Shown here: piece by piece, positions 1 through 8,235 of the stretch
How positions within the stretch are numbered: the stretch's first letter is position 1
Layout of the letters: the number at the start of each line of letters is the position of its first letter
Assembly (NCBI GenBank): GCA_044350415.1
Contig: JBILHQ010000003.1
Location: forward strand, 1-64,000
Direction of reading: 5' to 3'
DNA: 64,000 bases
Origin: M3007 sp044350415
Lineage (GTDB): Bacteria; Bacteroidota; Bacteroidia; Chitinophagales; Saprospiraceae
Notes under the pieces: generated by a model
What the model was told of the DNA's origin: nothing
Database searches by the model: none
What the model saw: the letters and a program-made list of their open reading frames with translations, nothing else
Made by a program: the position numbers and the translations under genes

Positions 1-552
1 GGTGGCGGTGGCGACCGTTCCCGCTACGAACGCAGTGATCGTGGCAGTTCCGATCGTCCGAGATTCGATCGTGGCGACCGCAGCGGTGGCGGCGATCGTG
101 GCGACCGCAGTGGTGGTTTTGACAAAGAATCAGAAGAAAGCGTATTTTCTAAAAAAGTTAGAGCTGGCAAACGCCGTACTTACTTCTTTGACGTTCGCAA
201 AACCCGCGGTGAAGATTATTTCATCACGATCACGGAAAGTACGCGACGGGAAGATGGGTTTGGTTACAAACGCCACAAAATTTTCTTGTATAAAGAAGAT
301 TTTAACCGTTTTGTCGCTTCTCTGAACGAAGTGGTGGACCATGTTAAAACGGAATTGATGCCAACCTTCGACTACGAAGAGTTTGATCGTCGCCAGGCCG
401 AATGGGAAGCCCAAAATCGCAATGAAGATGATGATTTTGATGGAGACAGGCCTGAAGAACCTGCGCGTACTGATGATGACGATTTTTCAGAAAAAGAGGA
501 AAAATCCGACGAACCAAAAGCAGAAAAAGATGACGATGATGTATCCTGGTAA
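1..552 (+). CDS. PUR family DNA/RNA-binding protein (DUF3276), 5' truncated
   Basis: The gene runs in from the left edge of the window, open from base 1 to the TAA at 550-552. The visible N-terminal 35 residues or so are a disordered Arg/Gly/Asp-rich tract (repeats of the DRGDRSGG type). The PUR fold follows, with motifs such as GKRRTYFFDVRKTRGEDYF and HKIFLYKEDFNRF. The last 45 residues are very acidic (runs of D and E). DUF3276 proteins are Bacteroidota PUR-alpha relatives that bind single-stranded nucleic acid; the RG-rich arm is common in RNA-binding proteins. Cytoplasmic. The true start lies outside the window. The family assignment is by motif recognition; the exact target is unknown. 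Confidence 0.85.
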   Translation, partial: GGGGDRSRYERSDRGSSDRPRFDRGDRSGGGDRGDRSGGFDKESEESVFSKKVRAGKRRTYFFDVRKTRGEDYFITITESTRREDGFGYKRHKIFLYKEDFNRFVASLNEVVDHVKTELMPTFDYEEFDRRQAEWEAQNRNEDDDFDGDRPEEPARTDDDDFSEKEEKSDEPKAEKDDDDVSW

Positions 553-829
553 TATCAGTTTACAGAATTGAAATTTTTCTTCTGGTTGTTTCGTTTCTTG
601 CAACGGACTCCGACTTGGCCTTTTGGGCTGTGGCAATTTATTGCCAGGGGATTTCCTGTATTTATTGCACAGATACATCAACCTTCTTCTCATTTCCTTG
701 TTTGGAATAGAGATTGGTTTAATCGGTTTTCATAGTCATTTGATCGAAAGCGAAGAGGCCTCTGTGGCAGCTTCGCTTTCGTACTTTTAAGAAATACCAC
801 CACTTAATCTTAATAATATTGCCTACTCT

Positions 830-2146
830 ATGGACAAATTAAAAGAAATTTTTGCGGAAAAGTCGCAAGCACACGCCAAAGAATTAAAAGAATTAGTAAA
901 GGAACATGGTACCCTCCATGTTGATGACGTAAATCTCGATCAGGTTGTGGGAGGCATGCGGGATATTACCTCTATGTTGTGGGAACCCTCTTTGCTGGAT
1001 GCCGAAGAGGGGATTCGTTTTCGGGGCTATTCTATTCCTGAATTAAAAGAAAAACTGCCGGCGGCATCGAAAGGCAAAGAACCATTGCCGGAAGGTCTGT
1101 TCTGGCTGATGCTCACAGGTACCCTCCCCTCGAAGGACGATGTCAAATGGCTCACGGAGGCGTGGGTTCGCCGCGCACATGTACCAGAGCACGTTTTTAA
1201 GGCACTTGATGCACTCCCTGTGGATGCTCACCCAATGACGCAGTTTTCGGTGGGTATTATGGCGATGCAAAATACCAGTTTCTTTGCACAGCGCTATGCT
1301 ATGGGCATGAACAAAACGGAATACTGGGATGCTACCTATGAGGATACGATGAACCTGATTGCCCGCCTTCCCCGGCTGGCAGCCTATATTTATAATCGTA
1401 TCTACCGCAATGGTGCACAAACGCTTCCCGATATTTCCCTCGATTGGGGTGGCAATTTTGCACACATGCTCGGCTTCGAGGATGATGGGTTTAAGGAGTA
1501 TATGCGCCTTTTCCTCACCATTCATGCTGACCATGAAGGCGGTAACGCTTCGGCTCATACCACACACCTTGTCGGCTCAACACTTAGCGATCCTTACTTG
1601 TCTTTAAGTGCAGCAATGAATGCATTGGCTGGTCCGCTGCATGGACTTGCCAACCAGGAAGTGATCCGGTGGATACTCAAAATGGTGGACACTTTAGGTA
1701 CTTCCAAACCCAGCCGGGAGCAAATCAGTGAATATGTAAAAAGTACATTAGCCAGTGGAAGGGTTATTCCTGGCTATGGTCACGCTGTTCTTCGTAAACC
1801 CGATCCGCGCTTTATGGCGCAACGACAGTTTGCAGAAGACAATGTGCCCGACAGTGATCTGGTAAAGATAGTATGGAAAATATTCGACGTGGTTCCTCCT
1901 ATTCTCACCAGTTTGGGCAAAGTAAAAAATCCGTGGCCGAATGTAGATGCCCACAGCGGCGCGCTGCTCATCCATTACGGTATGAAAGAATATAATTTTT
2001 ATACGGTAATGTTCGGTGTCAGCCGTTCGTTGGGAGTATTGGCTGCACAATGTTGGTCGCGGGCACTGGCGCTTCCGTTGGAACGCCCAAAATCAGTGAC
2101 CACGCAGTGGCTGCAGGAATACATAAAGGAAAAGACTACAGTTTAG
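830..2146 (+). CDS. gltA: Citrate synthase (eukaryotic-like type)
   Basis: Condenses acetyl-CoA with oxaloacetate to citrate, the entry step of the TCA cycle, in the cytoplasm. The protein is 438 residues, the size of the mitochondrial-type enzyme and not the shorter Gram-positive type. The catalytic triad is visible: His271 in AGPLHG, His318 in GYGHAVLRKPDPR and Asp373 in NVDAHSG, almost the same numbers as the pig heart enzyme (274/320/375). The N-terminal stretch with GMRDITSMLWEPS and FRGYSIPE is also of the eukaryotic-like group found in Bacteroidota. ATG at 830 is the first in-frame start, with no clear Shine-Dalgarno. It stands alone; the next gene downstream is a relic on the other strand. 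Confidence 0.96.
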   Translation: MDKLKEIFAEKSQAHAKELKELVKEHGTLHVDDVNLDQVVGGMRDITSMLWEPSLLDAEEGIRFRGYSIPELKEKLPAASKGKEPLPEGLFWLMLTGTLPSKDDVKWLTEAWVRRAHVPEHVFKALDALPVDAHPMTQFSVGIMAMQNTSFFAQRYAMGMNKTEYWDATYEDTMNLIARLPRLAAYIYNRIYRNGAQTLPDISLDWGGNFAHMLGFEDDGFKEYMRLFLTIHADHEGGNASAHTTHLVGSTLSDPYLSLSAAMNALAGPLHGLANQEVIRWILKMVDTLGTSKPSREQISEYVKSTLASGRVIPGYGHAVLRKPDPRFMAQRQFAEDNVPDSDLVKIVWKIFDVVPPILTSLGKVKNPWPNVDAHSGALLIHYGMKEYNFYTVMFGVSRSLGVLAAQCWSRALALPLERPKSVTTQWLQEYIKEKTTV

Positions 2147-2190
2147 TTTTTGCCGGCAGCGTGTCCTGAATGACCTCCGACTTTTGAAGG

Positions 2191-2634
2191 TTATTCAGGG
2201 CATGCTCCAATAATATCACTTCTTCCAATACTACCAGTATTGTGCCCTAGATTTCTTTTCCCTGAGGCTGCAGGATCTAAAGGCAGCAGATGGATATCGC
2301 CTCGTGGTTTGTTGATAAAAAGCGTGTCGGGATAAACGCCGTATTCATTTTTATACCCCATCAAGAACTCCTTCTCCAGCAATAGTGTTATCGGGGTACT
2401 GATCGGTATCTATTCCTTCAATACCCGGTTACTTAATGCCATCTCTAAAACCCAAATGAATTTTGTTGTCCCTTAACAGATTACCATCACACTATCAATG
2501 ATCACCCACCGCGCATGATGAATGGTTCCGAGGGCATCTGTGAATTCCTTTTTTCGCTCAGCAAGCACCAATCTTAACCGGTCCACATATTGTGCCTCGA
2601 TTGGAGAAATCAATGTTAACGCATGTTGCTTCAT
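2191..2634 (-). pseudogene. Decayed Dyp-type peroxidase relic
   Basis: Two coding fragments survive on the minus strand. The upstream one (2634-2473, 53 codons, ATG at 2634) reads ALTLISPIEAQYVDRLR and then TIHHARWVIID, like the N-terminal domain found in some long Dyp-type peroxidases. It ends at a TAA. The downstream one (2382-2191) contains KEFLMGYKNEYGVYPD and then NLGHN, matching the GEFxLGYxNEYGxYxx and DLGRNGTYLV segments of Dyp peroxidases. Everything between these blocks, including the heme-binding part, is missing or unreadable, and the frame is interrupted by at least two stops. A functional protein is not possible. The assignment rests on remembered family motifs, so it is moderate. 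Confidence 0.55.
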
Positions 2635-2937
2635 TAATAGCAGTTGATGAAAAATTTAAAATTATTGCAGGAAAGATTTGTTTCATTCACTCGTTTCCTG
2701 GAAAGGGATAGCGTTTTTTCAGGTGTAAAAGCGGGCTTCTCCCATCCGAAAAAACATAGGTGTTTGTTCGCATTTGTCAAATCGGGTAAAAATACGCACC
2801 TGGGTCAGGAATTATACTGATGGATTGCCGGAATAAAAAATTTACTTAGCAATAAGTACGACAATGCAGAATTTATGTTTAATATTGTGTGTTATTTTCC
2901 TTCAAAGTCTTGTTTTTCATTTCTAAATCGACAAAAG
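2635..2937. other. Intergenic stretch, nothing clear
   Basis: About 300 bases between the peroxidase relic and the small membrane protein. It is AT-rich with stops in all frames. No tRNA, terminator stem or strong TAnnTTTG promoter was recognised. Confidence 0.4.
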
Positions 2938-3219
2938 ATGGAACCGTTGCACAACCTGAATGCTGATCATCCTGTAAGTCAGGCATCCATTCACTCCAAT
3001 CAGCCCCCTGCTGACGCGATTTCTAAATCGGAACATCAACGCCTTTTTCAGCGCGGCCTTAAATGGCTGGTGGTAGGAGGCATTCTTTCTGTAACCAGTG
3101 TTGGGCTCAATTTTCTGCTTTTTCATTCCGACACATCCTTTACTACCATCATGTACATTATGACATCGGTGGGAGCCGTCTGTGTTATGAAAGGCCTGGT
3201 GGATATTTTGGGGTTTTGA
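2938..3219 (+). CDS. Small hypothetical membrane protein
   Basis: A 93-residue protein if started at the ATG at 2938 (MEPLHNLNADHP). An in-frame ATG at 2875 would add 21 residues of unconvincing sequence. The first 45 residues are polar. Two hydrophobic segments follow: roughly LKWLVVGGILSVTSVGLNFLL and FTTIMYIMTSVGAVCVMKGL, with a short loop between, so it is likely an inner membrane hairpin. I do not recognise a family. It stands alone between relics and a minus-strand gene, and there is no neighbour that suggests a role. Confidence 0.55.
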   Translation: MEPLHNLNADHPVSQASIHSNQPPADAISKSEHQRLFQRGLKWLVVGGILSVTSVGLNFLLFHSDTSFTTIMYIMTSVGAVCVMKGLVDILGF

Positions 3220-3280
3220 GTTGACGGATATAGGAATTTTTTTGGGTTTGTAATGGAGCACGATTGTTAATCTGCCATTT

Positions 3281-3838
3281 TCAGACCCTCAGCGCGCCAC
3301 GGAACCCTCTGGCAGCATAATAAGAGGCAGCACCATTGTGATACACAAATACCTGGCTATATCGAAAATCAGCGAAAAGCGCACCACCGAGTTGCCGGAT
3401 ATCAGCAGGTGTTTCTACCCAGCTCGATGTTTTTGTATCGAAATGTCCAAGTTCCTGCAATGCCCTGTATTGCTCCACCGTTAAAATGTCGATACCCATG
3501 GCAGCAGCCATTTCTATCGCGTTATTTTCTGGTGGGAAGTCTTTCCTGGATGCCAGTGCTTCCTGGTCATAACAAATACTTCTGCGGCCTTTCGGGCTTT
3601 CAACCGCGCAATCATAAAAGATATATTCGCCCGTTTTGGCATCAAGACCCACCACATCCGGTTCACCGCCGGTGCTTTCCATTTCCTGGAGCGACCACAG
3701 TTTTTCAGGATTCGCCTCCAGTTTTGCTTGTATTGCAGTCCATTCCAGCCCTTTGTGGCGGTTGGTATTTTGCTCGAAACGGTCTTTTACTGTTTGGAGG
3801 AGTTTTTGTTGTTGTTCTGGTGATAACTTTTTTATCAT
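3281..3838 (-). CDS. DUF4256 domain-containing protein
   Basis: A 185-residue soluble protein that fits DUF4256 over its whole length. Characteristic parts are LSPEQQQKLLQTVKDRF near the start, STGGEPDVVGLD and YIFYDCAVESPKGRRS in the middle, and GGALFADFRYSQVFVYHNGA near the end. The family is widespread and often described only as hypothetical; no enzymatic role is established that I know of. The conserved D, H and Y residues in the last block could be functional, but that is a guess. The gene is monocistronic on the minus strand with no partner next to it. Confidence 0.8.
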   Translation of the reverse strand: MIKKLSPEQQQKLLQTVKDRFEQNTNRHKGLEWTAIQAKLEANPEKLWSLQEMESTGGEPDVVGLDAKTGEYIFYDCAVESPKGRRSICYDQEALASRKDFPPENNAIEMAAAMGIDILTVEQYRALQELGHFDTKTSSWVETPADIRQLGGALFADFRYSQVFVYHNGAASYYAARGFRGALRV

Positions 3839-4062
3839 GTGCTAGTCATTTAATCCTTTTTTTATTAATAATTTTATGTATGCATTTTTCCACCTTCGAC
3901 TCCCGGGTTTTGGATTGTTTAGGTGCAGCGAAATGAAGCAGGTAAGCCCTTTGCCGTCCGGGTGTCAATGCCTCAGTTTTTCCAATTCTTCCTGCCACTT
4001 TTGGGCTTTATTAAAATAGAAATTGACTTTAGGATTCATGGAGATAATTTATTTATTTTTAA

Positions 4063-4200
4063 TAACTATTTACCACCTAGGCCACATAATTAGTTTTCAC
4101 ATAGCGCACATAAGCATAGCGTCATCTGAGCGTATTCTTCGCTCTTTGTGCGCTATGTGAAAACCTCCTATGTGAAAACCTCCTATGTGGTAAATAGTTA
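4063..4200. repeat. 138-bp palindromic repeat element
   Basis: The ends are perfect 14-bp inverted repeats (taactatttaccac at 4063-4076, its complement at 4187-4200). Inside, gttttcacatagcgcac at 4093-4109 pairs perfectly with 4148-4164, and a small hairpin gagcg/cgctc sits in the loop (4128-4144). The right half also carries a 15-bp unit (gtgaaaacctcctat) twice in tandem. The element lies in a gene-free stretch (3839-4667) and codes for nothing. It resembles a small non-autonomous mobile or folded repeat; no target site duplication is obvious. Confidence 0.65.
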
Positions 4201-4667
4201 CGATTTTTGGTGAAATATTCAATGGCTGAAAGAAGTCGGAATGATTTCGCACGCGCTACTACTGGATGTTTATTTTACGCGCCATTTCGCGTTTATTTCG
4301 CGTTTATTTCGCACAGATTTTACACGGATTTTACATAGATTTGGAAATGCCCAGTAGTATGGCGTACGTGTTAAAATGCATCCACGTTTTCATGCCTGGC
4401 GATGTATCGGATCTTCGGAGTACAAACCCCGTGCCTATTGCAAATGTGCTGTTGTGGGGCATTTTATGGGCATTTGTCAAGTATTAGTGCCAACATTTTC
4501 CCAACATCTTCTGCTTTGTCATCGCTATCTTGTGAGTAGTCTTTATAAACCCATTTACCATTAAGGCTTGACAGACCACTAGTGAGTGTTGGAGTGATTT
4601 TCCCGAACTGCTTGAACCCCGCTGGCTAAACTTGTTCCTGTTCAATCAAGACGCTCATTACCCGTTA
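4201..4667. other. Gene-free stretch with short repeats and a possible relic
   Basis: Between 4275 and 4345 there are short tandem repeats (gcgtttatttc twice, then two gattttaca units). On the minus strand around 4600-4475 a short open stretch reads like SSLNGKWVYKDYSQDSDDKAE and ends at a stop. It could be the tail of a decayed small secreted protein, but it has no start and no family match that I recognise. Confidence 0.3.
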
Positions 4668-5684
4668 TTATATCCAGGTGCTTTGTACTTTTTGCAGTGG
4701 CGCATACCAGTTGATGTATTGTACAAGTCTCGGCAGACTTGCGTTATTGGGGCTGCTGCTGTGCGGTAATTGGTGGTTCCAAATGATGAAATCACCAGCG
4801 CTGGCAGCGATTGAAATTTTTTCGAAAGAAGAGAAATTAAATTCCCGTGGGGAGCTGTCTTTTGGCAAAGTTGCTAACCAGGATTCTAATATTTTATGAA
4901 AAGAAGGGATTAACGTTAGTGCGCCCTGATTGGCTGCGGTGTCTGTTAAATATAAAATTCCCTGGGTGCCAAATGGAATGGGCATGGCTAAACTTACATC
5001 CCAATGCAGGCCAATACCACGATAAGTAAAACGATCAGTTTGAGGCGGATTAAAGCCGCATTTATCGGTGGTCACGATTAACTCGTTTTGGCCCCACAGT
5101 TGTTCAAATGCTTTTCTGATTTTTGGTGCATGTCGATTTTTATCGATTGCTGGATTTCTGTAAAGCGGAACCATAATGCCTTGAACCGTATTGGAATTGT
5201 TGTACCAGGATTCGCTATTGTTTTCATCCATTTGAAGATGGTTCCAGATGGCCTGGCGGGCTGCCACGCAATCCTCTTGTGAGATGGCATTTTTAATGAT
5301 AACGTATCCATTCTCATTCCAAAAATCGATATCGTCCACAGAAAGCACATCCTGCTCAATATACTCATTCGTTTGGGTTTTAGCGATAAACAATTGGTTG
5401 CATTGTGCTATTATTTCGGCGGTAATAGTGCGTTCGCCACTTTCTGTAACCCAATGCTCAAACGCTTCAAAGCTTGGTTGTTGCTCAAACAAAAATTGGT
5501 AAGTAGGCAATAAGCCCAAACCTAACATATTAATAATGGCGTTATCTATTTCTTGTTCATCCAAAAGTTGCTCCTTGATCTGATCGATCAACATCGCTTT
5601 ACTCCACAACCTTTTTAGGTGGTAAATTCCTGTGCTGCCAATTTCCGTACTTTCTGCCAAGGTAATATTGGGCGATTTCTTCAT
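4668..5684 (-). CDS. Phytanoyl-CoA dioxygenase (PhyH) family protein
   Basis: A 338-residue non-heme Fe(II)/2-oxoglutarate oxygenase. The C-terminal two thirds form the double-stranded beta-helix: the start motif FWNENGYVIIKNAIS is at about 121-135. The metal facial triad is His227 and Asp229 in GLHWDVS, with the distal His probably His308 in NHQLPHSSSPN. Arg319 in LPRLVQYI is placed to bind 2-oxoglutarate. The first 110 residues are an additional region seen in a subset of bacterial PhyH proteins. The substrate cannot be told from sequence. The gene is AT-richer than the core genes of the window and lies downstream of the dihydroorotase cassette, after a copy of the 41-bp repeat. Confidence 0.8.
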   Translation of the reverse strand: MKKSPNITLAESTEIGSTGIYHLKRLWSKAMLIDQIKEQLLDEQEIDNAIINMLGLGLLPTYQFLFEQQPSFEAFEHWVTESGERTITAEIIAQCNQLFIAKTQTNEYIEQDVLSVDDIDFWNENGYVIIKNAISQEDCVAARQAIWNHLQMDENNSESWYNNSNTVQGIMVPLYRNPAIDKNRHAPKIRKAFEQLWGQNELIVTTDKCGFNPPQTDRFTYRGIGLHWDVSLAMPIPFGTQGILYLTDTAANQGALTLIPSFHKILESWLATLPKDSSPREFNFSSFEKISIAASAGDFIIWNHQLPHSSSPNNASLPRLVQYINWYAPLQKVQSTWI

Positions 5685-5824
5685 GTTCGATGCTTAAATA
5701 GTGGTGTGTCTTTTCCTGGTATTACTGGACTCCAACAATTGTGTGGCCCACCTTTACTTTTAAAAAGTTTTTCCAGGTCTGTCCAGTCGGATTTGTCAGC
5801 AGGTCTGTACAGGTATGGTCTTCG

Positions 5825-5865
5825 GAGCACTGAACCGCCACTTTTGCCACACCCGTGTTGGTGGC
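5825..5865 (-). repeat. 41-bp cassette-border repeat, copy 1
   Basis: Matches the copy at 7361-7401 at 37 of 41 positions; the first 25 bases on the plus strand are identical. On the minus strand it sits just after the stop codon of the dihydroorotase gene and before the start of the PhyH gene. Together with copy 2 this places one copy at the 3' side of each minus-strand gene, as in gene cassette arrays. Confidence 0.75.
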
Positions 5866-5881
5866 TGTGGCTCTTTGTTTT

Positions 5882-7231
5882 TTATCTGTCATTGGTTGTT
5901 GTTAACGCTTGCCCTTTTACGATTTGATTAAATTTTCCGTGGTCGTAAATTAAGTTGCCATTTACAAATGTATGGGTCACTTTTGTTTGAAATGTTGTCC
6001 CTTCTAATGGCGACCAACCACATTTGGATAAAATATTTTCTCTACTAACAGTCCAAGTTGAGTTTAAGTCAACAATGCTCAGGTCTGCCCAGTAGCCCTC
6101 ACGTATAAAACCTCTATTTTCAATTCGGTAAAGTGTCGCTGGGTTATGGCACATTTTTTCCGCAATTTTCTCTAACGTAATGAGGCCTTTTTTATAAAAC
6201 TCAAGCATAATGTTTAACGAATGCTGAACGATTGGTGCACCCGACATTGATTGAAAATAGGGTTTTTGCTTTTCGTCTAATGTGTGAGGAGCGTGGTCTG
6301 TGGTTACTATGTCTATTCTATCGTCTAACAATGCTTTTAAAAGTCCTTTTTTATCACCCTCTGTTTTTATTGCTGGGTTCCATTTTATTAAAGTTCCTAA
6401 ACGCTTATAATCTGTGTCGGAAAACCACAAATGGTGAACAGATACTTCAGTTGTGATATTTTTCTCCTTCAAGGGAATATCATTCCGGAAAAGATGTGTT
6501 TCTGCTTCTGTGGTCAGGTGCAGAATGTGAAGCCGTGCCTTGTGTTTGTTGGCTATGTCTATTGCTCTCTTGGTTGCTTCATAACACGCTTTTTCGCTTC
6601 TTATTTCAGGATGAAATTCAATCGGTACATTTTCACCATATTTTGCTCTAAAGATATTTTCATTTTCCTCAACTATTTGCTCTTTTTCAGAATGGATTGC
6701 TATGATTGATTGGCAGTTTGCAAAAAGTTTTTCCATTGTTTCGGGATTGTCGGCAAGTAGGTTTCCTTTTTTTGTAAAGTAAAGTCCGTCATCCGAAACG
6801 CCTAAAAGTTGGCTAGTGTCAAGTTTGATTACTTCATCAAGGTTGTCGCCATTTACACCTAAGAAAAATCCATAATTAGCTAAAGATTGTCTTGAAGCAA
6901 TTTGGTATTTTTCATTTAAGATTTCAATGGTTAATACATTCGGAAATGTATTTGGCATATCAATGAAGGAAGTCACGCCACCCGCAACGGCTGCTCTGCT
7001 TTCTGAATGAAGATCGCCTTTATGTGTTAGTCCTGGTTCACGAAAATGAACTTGTCCGTCAATGATGCCTGGAAATAAGTATTTGCCTGTTGCGTCAATT
7101 ACTTTTGTAGTTAGATCATTATGATGTCGTCCAATTTTTCGAATTACACCATTATCAATTAAGAGGTCGGTAACGATTATTTGTCCTTCGTTAACGATGC
7201 TAATATTTTTGATTAGAGTTCTTTCTGTCAT
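5882..7231 (-). CDS. pyrC: Dihydroorotase
   Basis: Catalyses cyclisation of carbamoyl-aspartate to dihydroorotate in pyrimidine synthesis. The protein is 449 residues, the normal length for the Bacteroidota type I enzyme. Visible motifs: the metal site DGQVHFREPGLTHKGD at 58-73, SDDG near 145, HSEKEQ near 180, HILHL near 235 and TTDHAPHTLDEK near 315. In most dihydroorotases the first motif reads DxHVH; here the first His is Gln60. I recall that variant from other Bacteroidota enzymes, so it does not by itself mean loss of function. Flanked by two copies of a 41-bp repeat and AT-rich, it may have been acquired or moved as a cassette, and it need not be the only pyrC of the genome. Confidence 0.88.
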   Translation of the reverse strand: MTERTLIKNISIVNEGQIIVTDLLIDNGVIRKIGRHHNDLTTKVIDATGKYLFPGIIDGQVHFREPGLTHKGDLHSESRAAVAGGVTSFIDMPNTFPNVLTIEILNEKYQIASRQSLANYGFFLGVNGDNLDEVIKLDTSQLLGVSDDGLYFTKKGNLLADNPETMEKLFANCQSIIAIHSEKEQIVEENENIFRAKYGENVPIEFHPEIRSEKACYEATKRAIDIANKHKARLHILHLTTEAETHLFRNDIPLKEKNITTEVSVHHLWFSDTDYKRLGTLIKWNPAIKTEGDKKGLLKALLDDRIDIVTTDHAPHTLDEKQKPYFQSMSGAPIVQHSLNIMLEFYKKGLITLEKIAEKMCHNPATLYRIENRGFIREGYWADLSIVDLNSTWTVSRENILSKCGWSPLEGTTFQTKVTHTFVNGNLIYDHGKFNQIVKGQALTTTNDR

Positions 7232-7360
7232 TGTAAATTACCTGTCTGTTTCGGGTCGCCCGCCGTTGCCGCTGACGACTACGGCTTGGTGATGTGGCGA
7301 TTTTTAGCACAAAAGTTGATGCGAAGAACCAATGTTTGATTAAGCACAAATGTGTCTCCT

Positions 7361-7401
7361 GAGCACTGAACCGCCACTTTTGCCAAACCCATTTTGTTGG
7401 C
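7361..7401 (-). repeat. 41-bp cassette-border repeat, copy 2
   Basis: Second copy of the repeat at 5825-5865. On the minus strand it begins only a few bases after the stop of the ADP-ribosylglycohydrolase relic and lies upstream of the dihydroorotase start. The intervening 110 bases towards the gene (7250-7360) are GC-richer, noncoding and full of short palindromes such as cgccgttgccgctg, which resembles a recombination or folded border. Confidence 0.7.
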
Positions 7402-7403
7402 AG

Positions 7404-8160
7404 TTATTTTTTTGTTCTGAATATGCTTGTCTCGAATTTTTCCACTTTTGCAATCCAATTATTTGGTATATTTTCTGTCCTTGTCGACATGATTGTCATT
7501 CCACCAACCATTGCACAAATGGTATCTCTATCACCCAAAATTGAAACAGCTTTCCAAAGTGCTTCTTCAAAATTTTCTAAGTTATATGCCGTACACCAAA
7601 TTGCAAAAGGAACGGTATCTTGGGCTGTCATGTTTGTTCCATTCCCTAAAATACTTTTTACAGTTTCAATTTGATAGTTGTAAGAAATACTATTAGATTT
7701 TGAAATCTTTGATTTTGTATCGCTGTCGGGTAATTCTTCCAAAATTTTGTCAATAAATTCAAGTGGCTGTAAAAACCTACTGTCCGATTTCATTTTAGTT
7801 GTTAGTGCCGTCCCTATTGCGATGGCAATTGTCCCTGTTATAGCTTTGATATTTGAATGGGTAACTTCAGATGATTTAATAGCCAACAATTTCGCTTTTT
7901 GAAGATTGTCGTAGTAATAGGCACCAATCGGGCAAACTCTCATAGCTGCCCCATTTCCCATTGAACCTTGTCCATCAAAAGCACTTTTTGAAACATCACT
8001 CCAATTTTGCCCTTCTTTTATTGCTCGCAAAAGTCTTCTTAAAGTGGCGCCGTATCCTCTGTTACTATCTAAATCATGATTATCCGTTAAAATAGAAAGC
8101 ATTGTCAAAATAATTTTTTGCAGTAAGTTTAATGGTCGCACGGTCGTCTGCATGACGCAT
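7404..8160 (-). pseudogene. ADP-ribosylglycohydrolase, N-terminally truncated
   Basis: The C-terminal 230 residues or so of an ADP-ribosylglycohydrolase (ARH/DraG-type) are readable: SNRGYGATLRRLLRAIKEG, GSMGNGAAMRVCPIGAYY and the metal motif GDRDTICAMVGG near the end. The N-terminal part of the family (the DALG and first metal-binding DD region) is absent. A piece resembling the DDT segment can be read in another frame near 8140-8100 (ADDRATIKLT), so a frameshift follows it. The open frame runs upstream into the beta-glucosidase 3' end, but that part is not homologous. Normally such enzymes remove ADP-ribose from proteins; this copy should be inactive. Confidence 0.7.
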
Positions 8161-8235
8161 AACTCACAAATATACGAAATTCTTGTCGTACTTTTTGTAT
8201 TGTTCAATCCAAACAGCCCGCCGTTACCCTGCCTA

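Noticed and set aside
4266..4487. 73-codon frame over short tandem repeats
   Set aside because: Derived from simple repeats; no homology and no promoter.
5940..7060. Loss of the first metal His in dihydroorotase considered as inactivation
   Set aside because: The Gln at this place is known to me from other Bacteroidota dihydroorotases, and all other motifs are intact.
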